Shown: positions 1 to 8,038 of the stretch, in pieces
Layout: each line of letters opens with the position of its first letter
Position numbering within the stretch: the first letter of the stretch is position 1
Source: Paraglomus occultum
Taxonomy: Eukaryota > Glomeromycota > Glomeromycetes > Paraglomerales > Paraglomeraceae
Assembly: GCA_910592205.1 (NCBI GenBank)
Contig: CAJVPJ010001288.1
Coordinates: 1 to 10,843, forward strand
Reading direction: 5' to 3'
DNA length: 10,843 bases
Program-made: the position numbers and the translations under genes
The notes under the pieces: generated by a model
The model's database searches: none
Told to the model about the DNA's origin: nothing
Seen by the model: only the letters and a program-made list of their open reading frames with translations

Positions 1-75
<75 letters not shown>
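1..75. repeat. (TAC)25 trinucleotide microsatellite
   Basis: Twenty-five perfect TAC units open the window and may continue beyond its left edge. The three forward frames read poly-Tyr, poly-Thr and poly-Leu. The Thr frame runs on into GGGEFGF and a stop near 102, and the Leu frame stays open to about 136. Neither extension is recognisable, so I do not call a gene end here. Confidence 0.97.
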
Positions 76-250
76 AGGAGGTGGCGAATTTGGCTTCTGA
101 CTTTGATAAGATTAAGATGTGTAGACACAGAGTTTAAAAATCCTTGACCATTTGAAGGTACTGTATATTTCTTAAAAGTATAAGTGAAATTTAAAATAGA
201 AGTGGGAGTGTTTTTTTGGTAGTGGCAGGTATATGCCAAGAGCTTAGTCC

Positions 251-348
251 ATCAGTTATGAACTCTTAGTTCGATGCTTAGTGCAAGCTGGGTCTAGCCG
301 CCAGTGATAAACTCTTAGTTCGACGCTTAGTGCAAGCTGGGTCTCTTA
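251..348. repeat. Two-copy 49-bp imperfect tandem repeat
   Basis: A 49-base unit is present twice head to tail (251-299 and 300-348). The shared core AACTCTTAGTTCGA starts at 261 and 310, and CTTAGTGCAAGCTGGGTCT closes both copies. The copies differ at a few bases, such as TCGATGC versus TCGACGC, so the duplication is not brand new. It has no coding content I can recognise and no tRNA-like fold. The rest of 76-530 shows nothing else I can support. Confidence 0.85.
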
Positions 349-530
349 GGCTAGGGATAGCTCTTTGGCTTATATTGTGGATTTTGTATATATAAAATAC
401 TTTGGAATGAATTGTTGTATGATAGGTTGATCAGAAATTTCAGTTGGACTACACTATACACAGAGAGAGAATGTGACAAGTTCCAACCCAGCTTCCAACA
501 CAGGTGAGCTTCTAATCTGAAATTTTATAG

Positions 531-1036
531 GACAAAAGGCATTTTTGTCAATTAGGCAAATATGATGTGGTGAATATTAGCGCATTATTGATGAAATTAT
601 TACATGATTCAAAAGACTCATTACATGCAAAAGCATTGAAAATCTGTGAAACTTGGTGTCAATTGACTCGTTGGTTATATAATAATAGGGTAGAGAGACA
701 TTAGAATTTTATGCGCCGACATAAATACAATGGTGTAACTTACAAAAACGATTCGGAACTTAAACAAAGATCAACTTAAATATAATTATATGCTGTTATG
801 GAAATGCAACGCAATCGGAAGACTCAAATGTGCAAGATACAAAGGTGAATCGCGGAATGGATTACCGCCTTGTTGGATTCAATGCTCAGAAACTCGCCCT
901 ACATTACCGCATTATGCACGTTTACAAGATATTAGAGCAGATGCGCTGTGGTACCGCTTCATATCTATTTAGCGTAAAATCTTGTAATCATGTCTCCAAC
1001 CCAAACGAGTATAGAGTGGATTCCCCTTTGCTGTAG
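531..1036 (+). pseudogene. Broken coding remnant, unrecognised family (plus-strand copy)
   Basis: One forward frame is open from 531, right after a splice-acceptor-like TTTTATAG, to a TAG at 702-704. It continues in the same frame to a TAA at 777-779. Segments such as SALLMKLLHDSKDSLHAKAL and RRHKYNGVTYKNDSELKQR look like real protein. After a frame change, 830-1036 encodes a 68-residue stretch containing GFNAQKLALHYRIMHVYKIL and ends in DSPLL and TAG, which could be the original C-terminus. I do not recognise the family. The block around 705-760 is homologous to the minus-strand remnant at 1139-1234, which supports past coding capacity. The in-frame stops and shift mean it is not functional as read, although an unrecognised intron cannot be excluded. 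Confidence 0.5.
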
Positions 1037-1138
1037 TCAAGTTAATTACAATAAACTGTCAGTTTTGCAAATTCTTATCGATTACCTCAACAGCATTGTT
1101 TATCATCATAACGGTATCTAAAGTTAGATTTTTTCGAG

Positions 1139-1704
1139 TCACTTTTCGTAATTTACACCACAGTATTTATTCCGGCGCGCAAAAAACTCCATGCTCACAT
1201 GGTTATAATTTCTATAATCCGATTTCAGGAGCCGCCATCCGGAAATTGGATTACTTTACTGGCTTCAAGATAGCTTTTACTCTGATCCGGCGAAAGATTA
1301 TTTTCTCTAAAACGTGTTAAACGCGCCCAAATTCGCTCTTTCCACTTTCCAGAAGAAGCCTTCGAGGGGCTCATATTTTAAACTCCCTACAGCTTAGCAC
1401 ATTTTCGTTACCGACAATGATTTTATCGTCGTGAACTTGTGGCATATTGTAATATTCAATCCATTCTTCAAGGCTGTAAGGTCTATTTAAATCTATTCTC
1501 AATCGACTATTACGACAGAGATTAATATGCTTTCCTGGGGGCTTTTACGTTTGGACTTACACATGTATATCCATAACGGAATTCAAATTTTGTTTCTCGC
1601 TCCGCGAACATTACTAATTGCATAAATAACTTTGTGTGAGGGAAGCTCCGTTTGTACTGACACTGAAAATCGTCACGACATGCACTCACTATCAAAAGTA
1701 TTGG
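1139..1704 (-). pseudogene. Broken coding remnant, unrecognised family (minus-strand copy)
   Basis: Four successive minus-strand frames chain together across 566 bases. 1704-1522 reads 60 residues including RDDFQCQYKRSFPHTK and RYGYTCVSPNVKAPRK. 1544-1371 includes RIDLNRPYSLEEWIEYYNMP and IIVGNENVLSCREF. 1374-1225 starts with an ATG overlapping the previous TGA (ATGA) and includes KASSGKWKERIWARLTRFRE. 1234-1139 includes FFARRNKYCGVNYEK. The composition is protein-like throughout, but every join is a frame change, so I read one decayed gene. Overlapping small frames are the less likely alternative. The last block matches RRHKYNGVTYKN of the plus-strand remnant that faces it. No function is proposed. 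Confidence 0.5.
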
Positions 1705-2308
1705 CTATGAAAATCTATTTTTTCGAAAATTTGCGTTATTCGTATTCAGTATTAAGTAACAATAAATGTTGAGTCAATTGGGAGCTAGTTGATTGTACTC
1801 TTCGAGGGAAGATATATTTAAACCCACAAACGCTATAATTTTATTCAATCTTTGTGACAAATTTTTGTGTCAAAAAAAATAAATAGTAGCACATATTCCA
1901 TCGCCAAAATACTCATATTGGATAGATCTAATATTAAATAAAGATCTTTACAATTGAATTGATTTTTTTTATCGTTGAAATATTAATTAACTAGATAGAT
2001 AAACAACTCACGTAAAGCTGTAAGGTTTCGGCATAAACGGCTCATTTACAGTAGCGGTCGCAAGTACCTGCGTCTAATCCAGGACAGGGATGAGTGAACG
2101 CTTTGAATATTTTTCTGCATAATGTACCATACACCCTGATCACCCAATGTCTCAAGCAAAATTTTCGAACACCAAATACTTTACCTTTAGATGTATTGCG
2201 ATTTCAGTCATAAAATTCAAAATTTCTTATATTGACACTTTTCAGTCCAAATTTTTTTCTGCACCATCAAAGTCTGTTCATAATTCTGAATAACAATTAT
2301 TATATAAT
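1705..2308. other. AT-rich intergenic stretch, no supported gene
   Basis: I see no convincing coding frame on either strand, no tRNA-like cloverleaf and no obvious repeat. It holds short A/T runs and scattered stops only. Confidence 0.6.
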
Positions 2309-2498
2309 ATATTTTAATGGCCCAGCTGAAAGCAATTAATGGCAGAGAAACAAATGCCAGCTGAAGTCTTAAGGAAAACGCATATTAATAAACAAACTCT
2401 TTTTATTATTGAGATTACAATTCGTTTCGAAAATTTTATTATAATATGTTAGAAATTGAGCGTACTTATTAGAAAACATCAGAATCAACAGTAAATGT
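2309..2498 (+). mobile_element. Relic of DUF7869-like element (copy A)
   Basis: This stretch aligns with 9960-10150 of the best copy. Shared landmarks are TTAATGGCCCAG near its start, the block around TTTTATTATTGAGATTAC, and a tail near ACATCAGAATCAACAG matching the ACGTCAGAAATCACC region of copy C. It is only about 190 bases long, diverged and full of small indels, and has no coding capacity left. It carries the same TGA (2410-2412) that interrupts the frame in copies B and C. Orientation is the same as the other copies. No terminal repeats or target duplication are visible at its edges, so it is a fragment and not an insertion with intact ends. Confidence 0.8.
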
Positions 2499-2941
2499 CA
2501 TGAAAAAAAGTTATGCTCAATTTTGCTCTCTCGCTTTGTTGCTCGCGATGCTTTCATCTGGCGTTCGAATAATGTACTTTAATGGACATTATTACATAAT
2601 TATTCAGTCAATAAATTAAACCTATGTTACTGCGCGAACGTCTCTGCCTATAAAATCGTTTTGCGCTTACGTACATCACTATATACGTGTATTATAAGCA
2701 ATTACTGTTGAGTACATGTTTCATAAACAAGCATTCAGGCTATGATTTGAAATGTAAGTACGACATAACGCCTTCACCATCGAACAATGCAACAAGATAA
2801 AGAATGTACTGCTTTCTCCCCCGAACGTACAATCACTAAACTTTCAATCATACAAAACTATCTTCATTTGCATAGATTAATATACAAAGAGATTTTTGTG
2901 CACACTGAAATATAGCGCGTCATTTCACTTAGCATTAATAA
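2499..2941. other. Intergenic stretch, no supported gene
   Basis: AT-rich sequence with no convincing frame on either strand. It precedes the nucleoporin gene but lies too far upstream for me to assign promoter elements. Confidence 0.5.
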
Positions 2942-3079
2942 CACCGGAGTAGATTTAAGTTTTTGACTGGATACACTACGATAAAAAAGCTATACTCTTG
3001 TAAAAGTTGCAAACGATGCAAAGACCATGGATTCTGCAAAGAAAGAGGTGTTTGTGGACCAATTGACAAGCAAATTTGA
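2942..3079 (+). other. Short cysteine-rich open frame, possible exon
   Basis: A frame with no ATG, bounded by TAA upstream and TGA at 3077-3079, encodes about 45 residues. Its second half is strikingly Cys- and Lys-rich: CKSCKRCKDHGFCKERGVC holds five Cys in 19 residues. Such spacing can be a zinc-binding or disulphide motif, but it is too short to judge and could be chance. It could also be a leftover exon of an unknown gene. I do not recognise it. Confidence 0.2.
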
Positions 3080-3179
3080 TTAGGTAATAAAGTATTAGTA
3101 TGGTGCATATATGGACGAAAGAAATACAGTCAAAAGTTCCTCGGGGACTTTTTAGTTGATGGGTTAATAATGTTCGCAC

Positions 3180-3281
3180 CGCACCTTATGCTGCGCCACC
3201 GCAGAGGTTGCAGTCTGCGCGCGTCTCTTGCAGCGATAAATATCATGTGTTCCCAAAAATTTTAGGATTTTTTAGTATGAA
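3180..3281 (+). promoter_or_regulatory. Probable 5' leader/promoter of the nucleoporin gene
   Basis: The hundred bases before the start codon contain a locally GC-rich patch (about 3185-3235) in otherwise AT-rich surroundings. No TATA box can be assigned with confidence. An out-of-frame ATG at 3277, five bases before the chosen ATG at 3282, would start a 45-codon frame, so initiation at 3282 needs a downstream scanning choice. This is inferred from position only. Confidence 0.3.
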
Positions 3282-5739
3282 ATGGCGTTCAACCAGGGAA
3301 ACAATAATTCTACGGCGAAACCGACATTCGGTACGGTACTTATATAACAATACACGATGTTGCAATGCTTTCTTGTTTCGCCCAACACGGTATATAGAGT
3401 TAAACGGATAGAGCAATAACGATTATTTCAAGTTTAGGCTTTGCTCAGAATCCAGGTGGATTCTCTTTTGGCAGCTCGACTAATGCAGCGTCTCCGTCTT
3501 TCGGCGGCGCAATGCAAAATAACAACTCAATCTTAAGGTTCGGCTCGGCGTCTCAAAACACAACGTCACTGACATTCGGTGCATCACAAACAACAGCAGC
3601 GACATCCCCGTTTGCTACGGCGATCACGACTAGTGCAGGAACTTCTCCATTCGCAGCAGCACAAGCACCGTCAACTTTTTCTGGATTTGGTGGACTTGGT
3701 TTTGGAGGACTTTCGCAGACGGCCTCTACCAGACCTTCTTTTGGTGGAATCAATACGTCCGCAACTTCCGCTCCTGCTTCTACTGGGCTTAGCTTTGGTT
3801 TTGGGGGGCTTTCGCAGCAGACATCTTCTGCCAAACCTTTGTTTGGTGGATCTGCAAATACCGCCACGACTTCTACTTCCGCGCCCACCGGACTTAGCTT
3901 TGGTTTTGGAGGACAGGCGAATTCTACCAAACCTTTGTTTGGTGGAACTGCAACCACGACTTCCACTTCCGCTTCCCCAGGATTTGGCTTTGCTTTCGGA
4001 GCACTTTCTCAGGCGAACTCTACAAAACCTTCATTTGGTGGATTCGGATCTGCCACTGCCCCTACTGCTCCCGCAACTGCAATCAACTCTACCAGACTTT
4101 CATTTGGTGGATTCGGATCTACTACGCCCGCAACTACGGCCACTGCTCCCGCGACTACAGTCACTGCTCCCGCAACCACAGTTACTACTCCCGCAACCAC
4201 AGTCACAACCAATACCTCTGCTCCGACTGGATTTGGGGGATTCGCAGGGTTCTCACAGGCAGCTTCCACCAAATCGCCGCTTGGTGGAGCTGTAACTGCT
4301 CCTAATTCTACTAATTCTACTGGATTAGGCTTTGGTTTTGGAGCACTATCTCAGACAGCCTCTACCAAACCTTTGTTTGGTGGAACAACTCCCACCACCA
4401 CAATTCCTACCACAACTCCCACTGTGACTGCTACCACGACTGCCACCACAACTGTCACCACAACTGCCGCAGCTGCCACAACTGCCACAACTGCCACAAC
4501 TGCCACAGCTACTCTTACCACTCCAACCGCCGCTGCCACTGGGTCCGCCTTTGGTTTTGGGGGAATTTCGCAGGCGAGTTCCACCAAACCTTCTTCACTC
4601 GGAAGTAATTTCTTTGCTCGATCTGCAACATCACAAAGTACGACTTCATCCAGTGGATCTTTGAACATACCACAACCTAAGTTATCATTCCCGAGCAAAC
4701 CAGCAACGACAACGCCGGTTGCGTCATCGGCAACGACAGCATCGACGTCAACGACAGCACCTTTGGCAACGACTTCAACGTCAGCAACGACATCATTATT
4801 AACTAAACCACCAATTTCAGCAACGACATCAACAACGGCATCAGGATCAACTATGACTGGTCTAACTGCCCCGACGGTTCCTAATTGGTTAAAGACTGCA
4901 TCAATTGAAGATATTATGAATAAATGGAATAAAGATTTAGATGTATGCGAAAAGGCATTTCATAGTCAAGCAAAGGAAATTGGTGAAATGGACCGTAAAG
5001 TTATCGATAATATTGGCAAAGTAAGTGTATTAAATTAAACTGCATTCAAATCAATTGCTTGTGCAATAGTTATTAATGCACATCTTCTCAAAGGTCAATG
5101 ATATAGCCAACCAAGTCGAAAGCATCAAAAGCATTCAGCAAGTGATTCGTTCAGATCTGGATAATATAGTCGGGCAAGCTGAACATCTGGAGAAAATAGT
5201 TGAACAATATGAAACGAAATATGCAAATATTACTGCAGAGACGGCAGTTGATAAAACGCGCGAGAAAAGGTATTCATAAAAAAAAAATCTGACTGTGTAT
5301 GTGTGTGATTGATAATTTAAATTTACATGATCTCTCTTCTTTTACTATAGTTATAAACTGGTCGAGTCGATGAATGAAGAGTTGGATAAAATGGGTCAAA
5401 CTCTGGCTACAATAATAACAGAAGTCAATCGTAACATGTCAACGTCAAATGGTGCTGCTTTGAGCGAAGAAGCAGACGATACTACACAGAATGAAGAGGA
5501 GGATGCGGTAAGCGGTTTTGTCAAATCGAAGATATTTTGATCGTCTTGTGAACTCTCATTTATTTTTTCATCTTTTTGATTCTGCCCTTCTTTAGCTTGA
5601 TGAAGTTGTCAAGATCTTGAATGCGCATCTGACTTCGTTGCAATGGATCGATCAGACAGCTACAAAGTTGTCTGAACAGTTCAAAGCAACCAAGTATGCG
5701 TTAAGAGACGCACAGGGGAATGGAAATGGTGTTTCATAA
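3282..5739 (+). CDS. NSP1: FG-repeat nucleoporin Nsp1/Nup62, five exons
   Basis: Central-channel nucleoporin. In this family the FG-rich N-terminal half forms the nuclear pore permeability barrier, and the C-terminal coiled coils assemble with Nup54/Nup58-type (fungal Nup57/Nup49) partners. Exons are 3282-3330, 3438-5020, 5094-5269, 5351-5507 and 5596-5739, joining in frame to 702 residues. Introns are 107, 73, 81 and 88 nt, all GT-AG. The first exon is only 16 codons plus one base (MAFNQGNNNSTAKPTFG once joined). Residues 16-405 hold FG and FxFG repeats built on modules like GFGFGALSQTASTKPLFGG, with Thr/Ala/Pro-rich spacers. 405-500 is a Ser/Thr linker, and about 505-695 is the Nsp1_C-type coiled coil (starting SIEDIMNKWNKDLD, ending around KILNAHLTSLQWID). 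An acidic run lies near 642-655. The start at 3282 is chosen because only it splices in phase; a donor five bases later would break the frame. All Trp codons are TGG and the stop is TAA. The metazoan homologue is called NUP62. Gene and family are confident; exon 1 rests on splice logic. Confidence 0.92.
4142..4204 (+). repeat. Three-copy 21-bp coding minisatellite (TAPATTV)
   Basis: Units at 4142-4162, 4163-4183 and 4184-4204 encode TAPATTV, TAPATTV and TTPATTV. They differ at a few, mostly silent, bases. They form a spacer between FG modules and keep the frame, so copy-number change here would alter spacer length without breaking the protein. Confidence 0.9.
4473..4507 (+). repeat. 9-bp coding tandem repeat (ACTGCCACA)
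   Basis: Nearly four perfect copies of ACTGCCACA encode a TAT-type Thr/Ala run inside a long Thr-rich spacer (about 4385-4530). The unit is a multiple of three, so slippage stays in frame. Confidence 0.85.
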
Positions 5740-5924
5740 TGTAAATTCATCTTAGTCGTATTTTAGTCCCTTGAATATAGAAAATAATGAGCGGCACTGT
5801 TATATTCATAACTAGTGGATCATCTTATGCAACTGGAGTAATGCATGACGGTCGTATATAAGCATATCATGTCCTAAAGAATGTGAACTTATGTCAATTA
5901 ATACGTATTCAATTATAACCACAC

Positions 5925-5930
5925 ATTAAA
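5925..5930 (+). promoter_or_regulatory. Possible ATTAAA polyadenylation signal
   Basis: ATTAAA, a common variant of AATAAA, lies about 186 bases after the nucleoporin stop codon. No AATAAA is seen closer. Fungal poly(A) signals are loose, so this is only a candidate. Confidence 0.25.
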
Positions 5931-5996
5931 ATACACTTCTCAATGGTCAGAAATTTGGGTATATATTGGGTCAACATGTTATTCCTTCTTGACTGA

Positions 5997-6192
5997 CGTG
6001 CAAATAAGTCTCGTCGTCACCCCTCTTGTAAGAAGCGTTGTGTTAAAAAATTTTCAACTTACCAAGCGCACAAGACTTGGACTGATAGAATCCGTTTGCT
6101 GAGGGAAAGAAAAAAGTTCAAGTGATAAACACAGTCAGAAGAAAAAGAAAGCTTTCAAGGAAAAACGTCATATCTGGTCAATCAAAAATGTA
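5997..6192 (+). pseudogene. Fragment resembling ribosomal protein eL19, frameshifted
   Basis: 5997-6122 reads RANKSRRHPSCKKRC, then about 20 residues, then TWTDRIRLLRERKKFK and TGA. One frame over, 6118-6192 continues with SSDKHSQKKKKAFKEKR and a TAG. From knowledge of eL19 (central part: GRH, GKR, 23 residues from GRH to LW, then RMRVLRRLL, KIDKH, VFKNKR), the RH, KR, W, R-x-R-x-LR, DKH and FK-x-KR landmarks fall in the same order. The RH-to-W spacing is identical. The Lys/Arg richness also fits, but basic composition can mimic such a match. The N-terminal part is absent upstream, there is a one-base frame change, and a few residues are lost between DKH and FK. If the match is right it is a truncated pseudogene. 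Confidence 0.33.
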
Positions 6193-7044
6193 TAGACTTT
6201 CTTATACAGAGAGATATAATGAAGAAAGGTCGTTATAAAATCGTGAACAACAAATTTTAATATTACCCCAAATTACAAAATTTTATCGACACTAATTTCA
6301 CGTGCACAGGGAAGGACCCAGCCCCGATTTAGAAAAAGAAGAGCATTTGTTTGTTGCAAGTTATTCCGTTTCAAAATATAGTTATAATGGTTCGACTGAA
6401 TTTGAAACGCAATACGTTTCTTGGAGCTAGGTTGTAATTGTGGTTGCTCAAAAGTGATTTCAAGAGAAAATTTTGTGAGGCGTTTCGAGCTCTCTCTAGA
6501 TCCGAACAAGGTATTTTTTTAATGGCCCACCCAACTGAAGGCAATGAATGATGGAGAAACAACTGCCAGTCGACGTCTTAAAAAGAAAACGCGTACTAAT
6601 AAGCGAATCTTTTACCATTGAGATCGTAATATGTCGCTTTGTCAGAAAACGTATCTCAATATTAATATGTTAGGAAGTGGCTTCGAATGCGTCAGAAATC
6701 ATCTAGCAACGGATGGCATAATACCGCGCAATAGAAAACTAAAATAACCATTGATATAACTGTTGCTACAACCGTGAAATTTTTCTCGAAAACTACACTG
6801 AAATTCATGGACTACCAAATCCTGATAGAAATGTCAATCATGTTACTCAATCGCTAACATTTTTGCCAGCCGAAACGAGTTACAAAATCGGTCTATCATG
6901 ATTTTATTGCAGGCCTCGAAAACGATACTACGTTGAAATTGTTGAAATACGATGCGTTCCGTAAGTCATGGCATCAATAAACGCCTTATATTCAAATCAT
7001 GAGTCCGAGACAGATTTATGTGACACATGTCAATATTTACAGTA

Positions 7045-7071
7045 TGGTGGGGGACACAAGTACACATCAAA
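7045..7071 (+). repeat. Left terminal inverted repeat of nested element
   Basis: Twenty-seven bases beginning TGGTGGGGGACACAAGTAC, pairing with 7813-7839 with two mismatches (second base and position 20). Preceded by the TA target duplicate at 7043-7044. Confidence 0.92.
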
Positions 7072-7400
7072 CAAACATCGATGTATTTCTAACAGTAATA
7101 CAAGCACTACTGTATTAATAATTCAAAATTTAAGAACGCCATTTTGTTCTTCTTGATAAATGTTAACAAGTTACGTTTAGAAAATTGACAAGTGTTACAT
7201 GTGGTTTGAGATATAACTGTTCAAAGTTTGGTTAATCTATATAGTGAGCGGAAATTTGAAACAGCCTTTACTGGTAAAATTTACTTTAAATCTGGTACAT
7301 TTTTTAAGGCCTTAACAAAAAAGGAAACTTTGTGATACATTACCATTGAATAAAGATTGTGTAGAACGAAAAATTTTCGTCTTTAATATTAATTATAATA

Positions 7401-7733
7401 ATGGTCAGGCCCACAAAACGCACTCAACAATGTCGTAAGCTTGCTCGGAAAAGGAGAAAACCAACAGATTCCCTGTATAATAATACTACTATAATAATAA
7501 CTGACAATGCTTTTATTAATGATATGATTGAAGATGGGAGTAGTGAAGTGTATGAATGGAATGATTGCGATTACACTTGGAACGGTTTAAAGGAAACTCT
7601 TCCATCCGCATTCGATTCTATTTCTCTACAGACAATACGAAAATATGCATTAAGGTCCAAACGATTTATGGATTGTTATAGGAAGGGATTGGAGGGACGA
7701 CAGGCAGAATTTGCAGTTAAAAAATATAAATAA
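7401..7733 (+). CDS. Internally deleted Tc1-like transposase remnant, 110 aa
   Basis: An ATG frame of 110 residues lies centrally in the nested element. Residues 1-22 (MVRPTKRTQQCRKLARKRRK) are strongly basic, like the DNA-binding start of a transposase. Residues 24-50 are Asn/Thr/Ile-rich, low-complexity sequence. From about residue 54, CDYTWNGLKETLPSAFDSIS and then TIRKYALRSKRFMDCYRKGL and RQAEFAVKKYK resemble the extreme C-terminus of Tc1-like (DDE_3-type) transposases abundant in arbuscular mycorrhizal fungi. There this tail follows the PKFHCELNFIE-type catalytic block. That catalytic block is missing, and the usual continuation after KKYK is cut by a stop. The frame was likely kept by an in-frame internal deletion. 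It may still bind DNA but cannot catalyse transposition. The family call is from memory of such tails. Confidence 0.6.
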   Translation: MVRPTKRTQQCRKLARKRRKPTDSLYNNTTIIITDNAFINDMIEDGSSEVYEWNDCDYTWNGLKETLPSAFDSISLQTIRKYALRSKRFMDCYRKGLEGRQAEFAVKKYK

Positions 7734-7812
7734 AAATTAATAAATTTAATAAAATTACTATTGTTGATCATTGACATTTTCAGTAATGATTTCCCCTTGA
7801 AAATTGAAACAA

Positions 7813-7839
7813 TTTGATGCGTACTTGTGTCCCCCACTA
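7813..7839 (-). repeat. Right terminal inverted repeat of nested element
   Basis: The reverse complement begins TAGTGGGGGACACAAGTAC and matches the left terminal repeat at 25 of 27 positions. It is followed by the TA target duplicate at 7840-7841, after which copy B resumes. Confidence 0.92.
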
Positions 7840-8038
7840 TACAATACTCGGGAAGAAGACAAGATTTATTGAAAATTTAAAGAACATCTGGTTAAAACTA
7901 AATTAGAAAAAAAATATTACAACAAAAATACGAAATTGGCAGAAGGACAAGGAAACTGGTAGATGAACAGTTTATATCAAGAGGTAAAGCTGATTATTGT
8001 AGCGTTGACGCGTCTGCTCATTACAGCTACGATTGAGC

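Larger units (their letters stand above)
3660..4620 (+). repeat. Coding FG-module repeats in exon 2
   Basis: About eight imperfect copies of a 19-22-residue module (G-x-FGFGG-LSQ-xxSTKP-x-FGG) can be lined up between 3690 and 4600. They are interrupted by Thr/Ala-rich spacers. Some copies are eroded, for example one with SPLGG in place of PLFGG and a last one ending in SSLGS. Recurrent DNA blocks such as TCTACCAAACCTTTGTTTGG mark the repeats at nucleotide level, consistent with growth by duplication. Confidence 0.85.
7045..7839 (+). mobile_element. Nested Tc1/mariner-like element, internally deleted, 795 bp
   Basis: 27-bp terminal inverted repeats (7045-7071 and 7813-7839) match at 25 of 27 positions and share GTGGGGGACACAAGTAC. 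TA dinucleotides flank both ends (7043-7044 and 7840-7841). Copy C keeps the undisturbed target: CTTACAG-TA-TAATGCTCG at about 10524-10541, against TTTACAG-TA before the element and TA-CAATACTCG after it. A TA duplication is the hallmark of the Tc1/mariner superfamily. The only sizeable frame inside (7401-7733) joins what look like the two ends of a transposase and lacks any DDE core, so the element is non-autonomous. It landed inside the cysteine-motif region of copy B and is therefore younger than that copy. Confidence 0.9.
6376..8038 (+). mobile_element. Decayed DUF7869-like element (copy B), split by a nested insertion
   Basis: Two blocks, 6376-7042 and 7842-8038, align collinearly with copy C (about 9697-10742). 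They share GTTATAATGGTTCGACTGAA, the LGCNCGCSK-encoding block, KKKTRTNKR, LCQKTYLN, RNHL, and further on the SPRTDLCDTC region, KAKLERNYY-like sequence and AHYSYD. The element frame is broken by many small deletions: about 33 nt missing near 6735, and 12 nt missing just before the nested insertion. Relative to copy C, copy B lacks about 120 bases after 6408, so copy C has either an extra insertion or an intron there. Both TGA codons seen in copy C are present (6619-6621 and 8034-8036). The element stops abruptly at about 8038, where the fungal gene remnant begins. No terminal repeats are visible. Confidence 0.85.

Noticed and set aside
1-102. End of a gene with a poly-Thr or poly-Leu tract encoded by the TAC repeat
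   Set aside because: Any trinucleotide repeat is open in several frames, and the short non-repeat extensions are not recognisable.
251-348. tRNA or tRNA-derived SINE suggested by TTCGA in the tandem repeat
   Set aside because: No acceptor stem, D-arm or anticodon arm can be drawn, and the bases around TTCGA do not form a T-stem.
1096-1320. 74-codon plus-strand frame
   Set aside because: It lies opposite the better-supported minus-strand remnant and shows no recognisable protein character of its own.
3553-4698. Long antisense open frames opposite nsp1 exon 2 (137, 87 and 115 codons) and a 238-codon frame on the + strand
   Set aside because: They are shadows of a biased, repeat-rich coding exon: Val/Ala/Pro-rich antisense of Thr/Gly/Ala codons, and a Leu/Pro/Arg-rich shifted frame.
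6273-6562. Two minus-strand frames of 78 and 63 codons
   Set aside because: They run antisense across the start of element copy B, whose + strand orientation is fixed by alignment with copy C.
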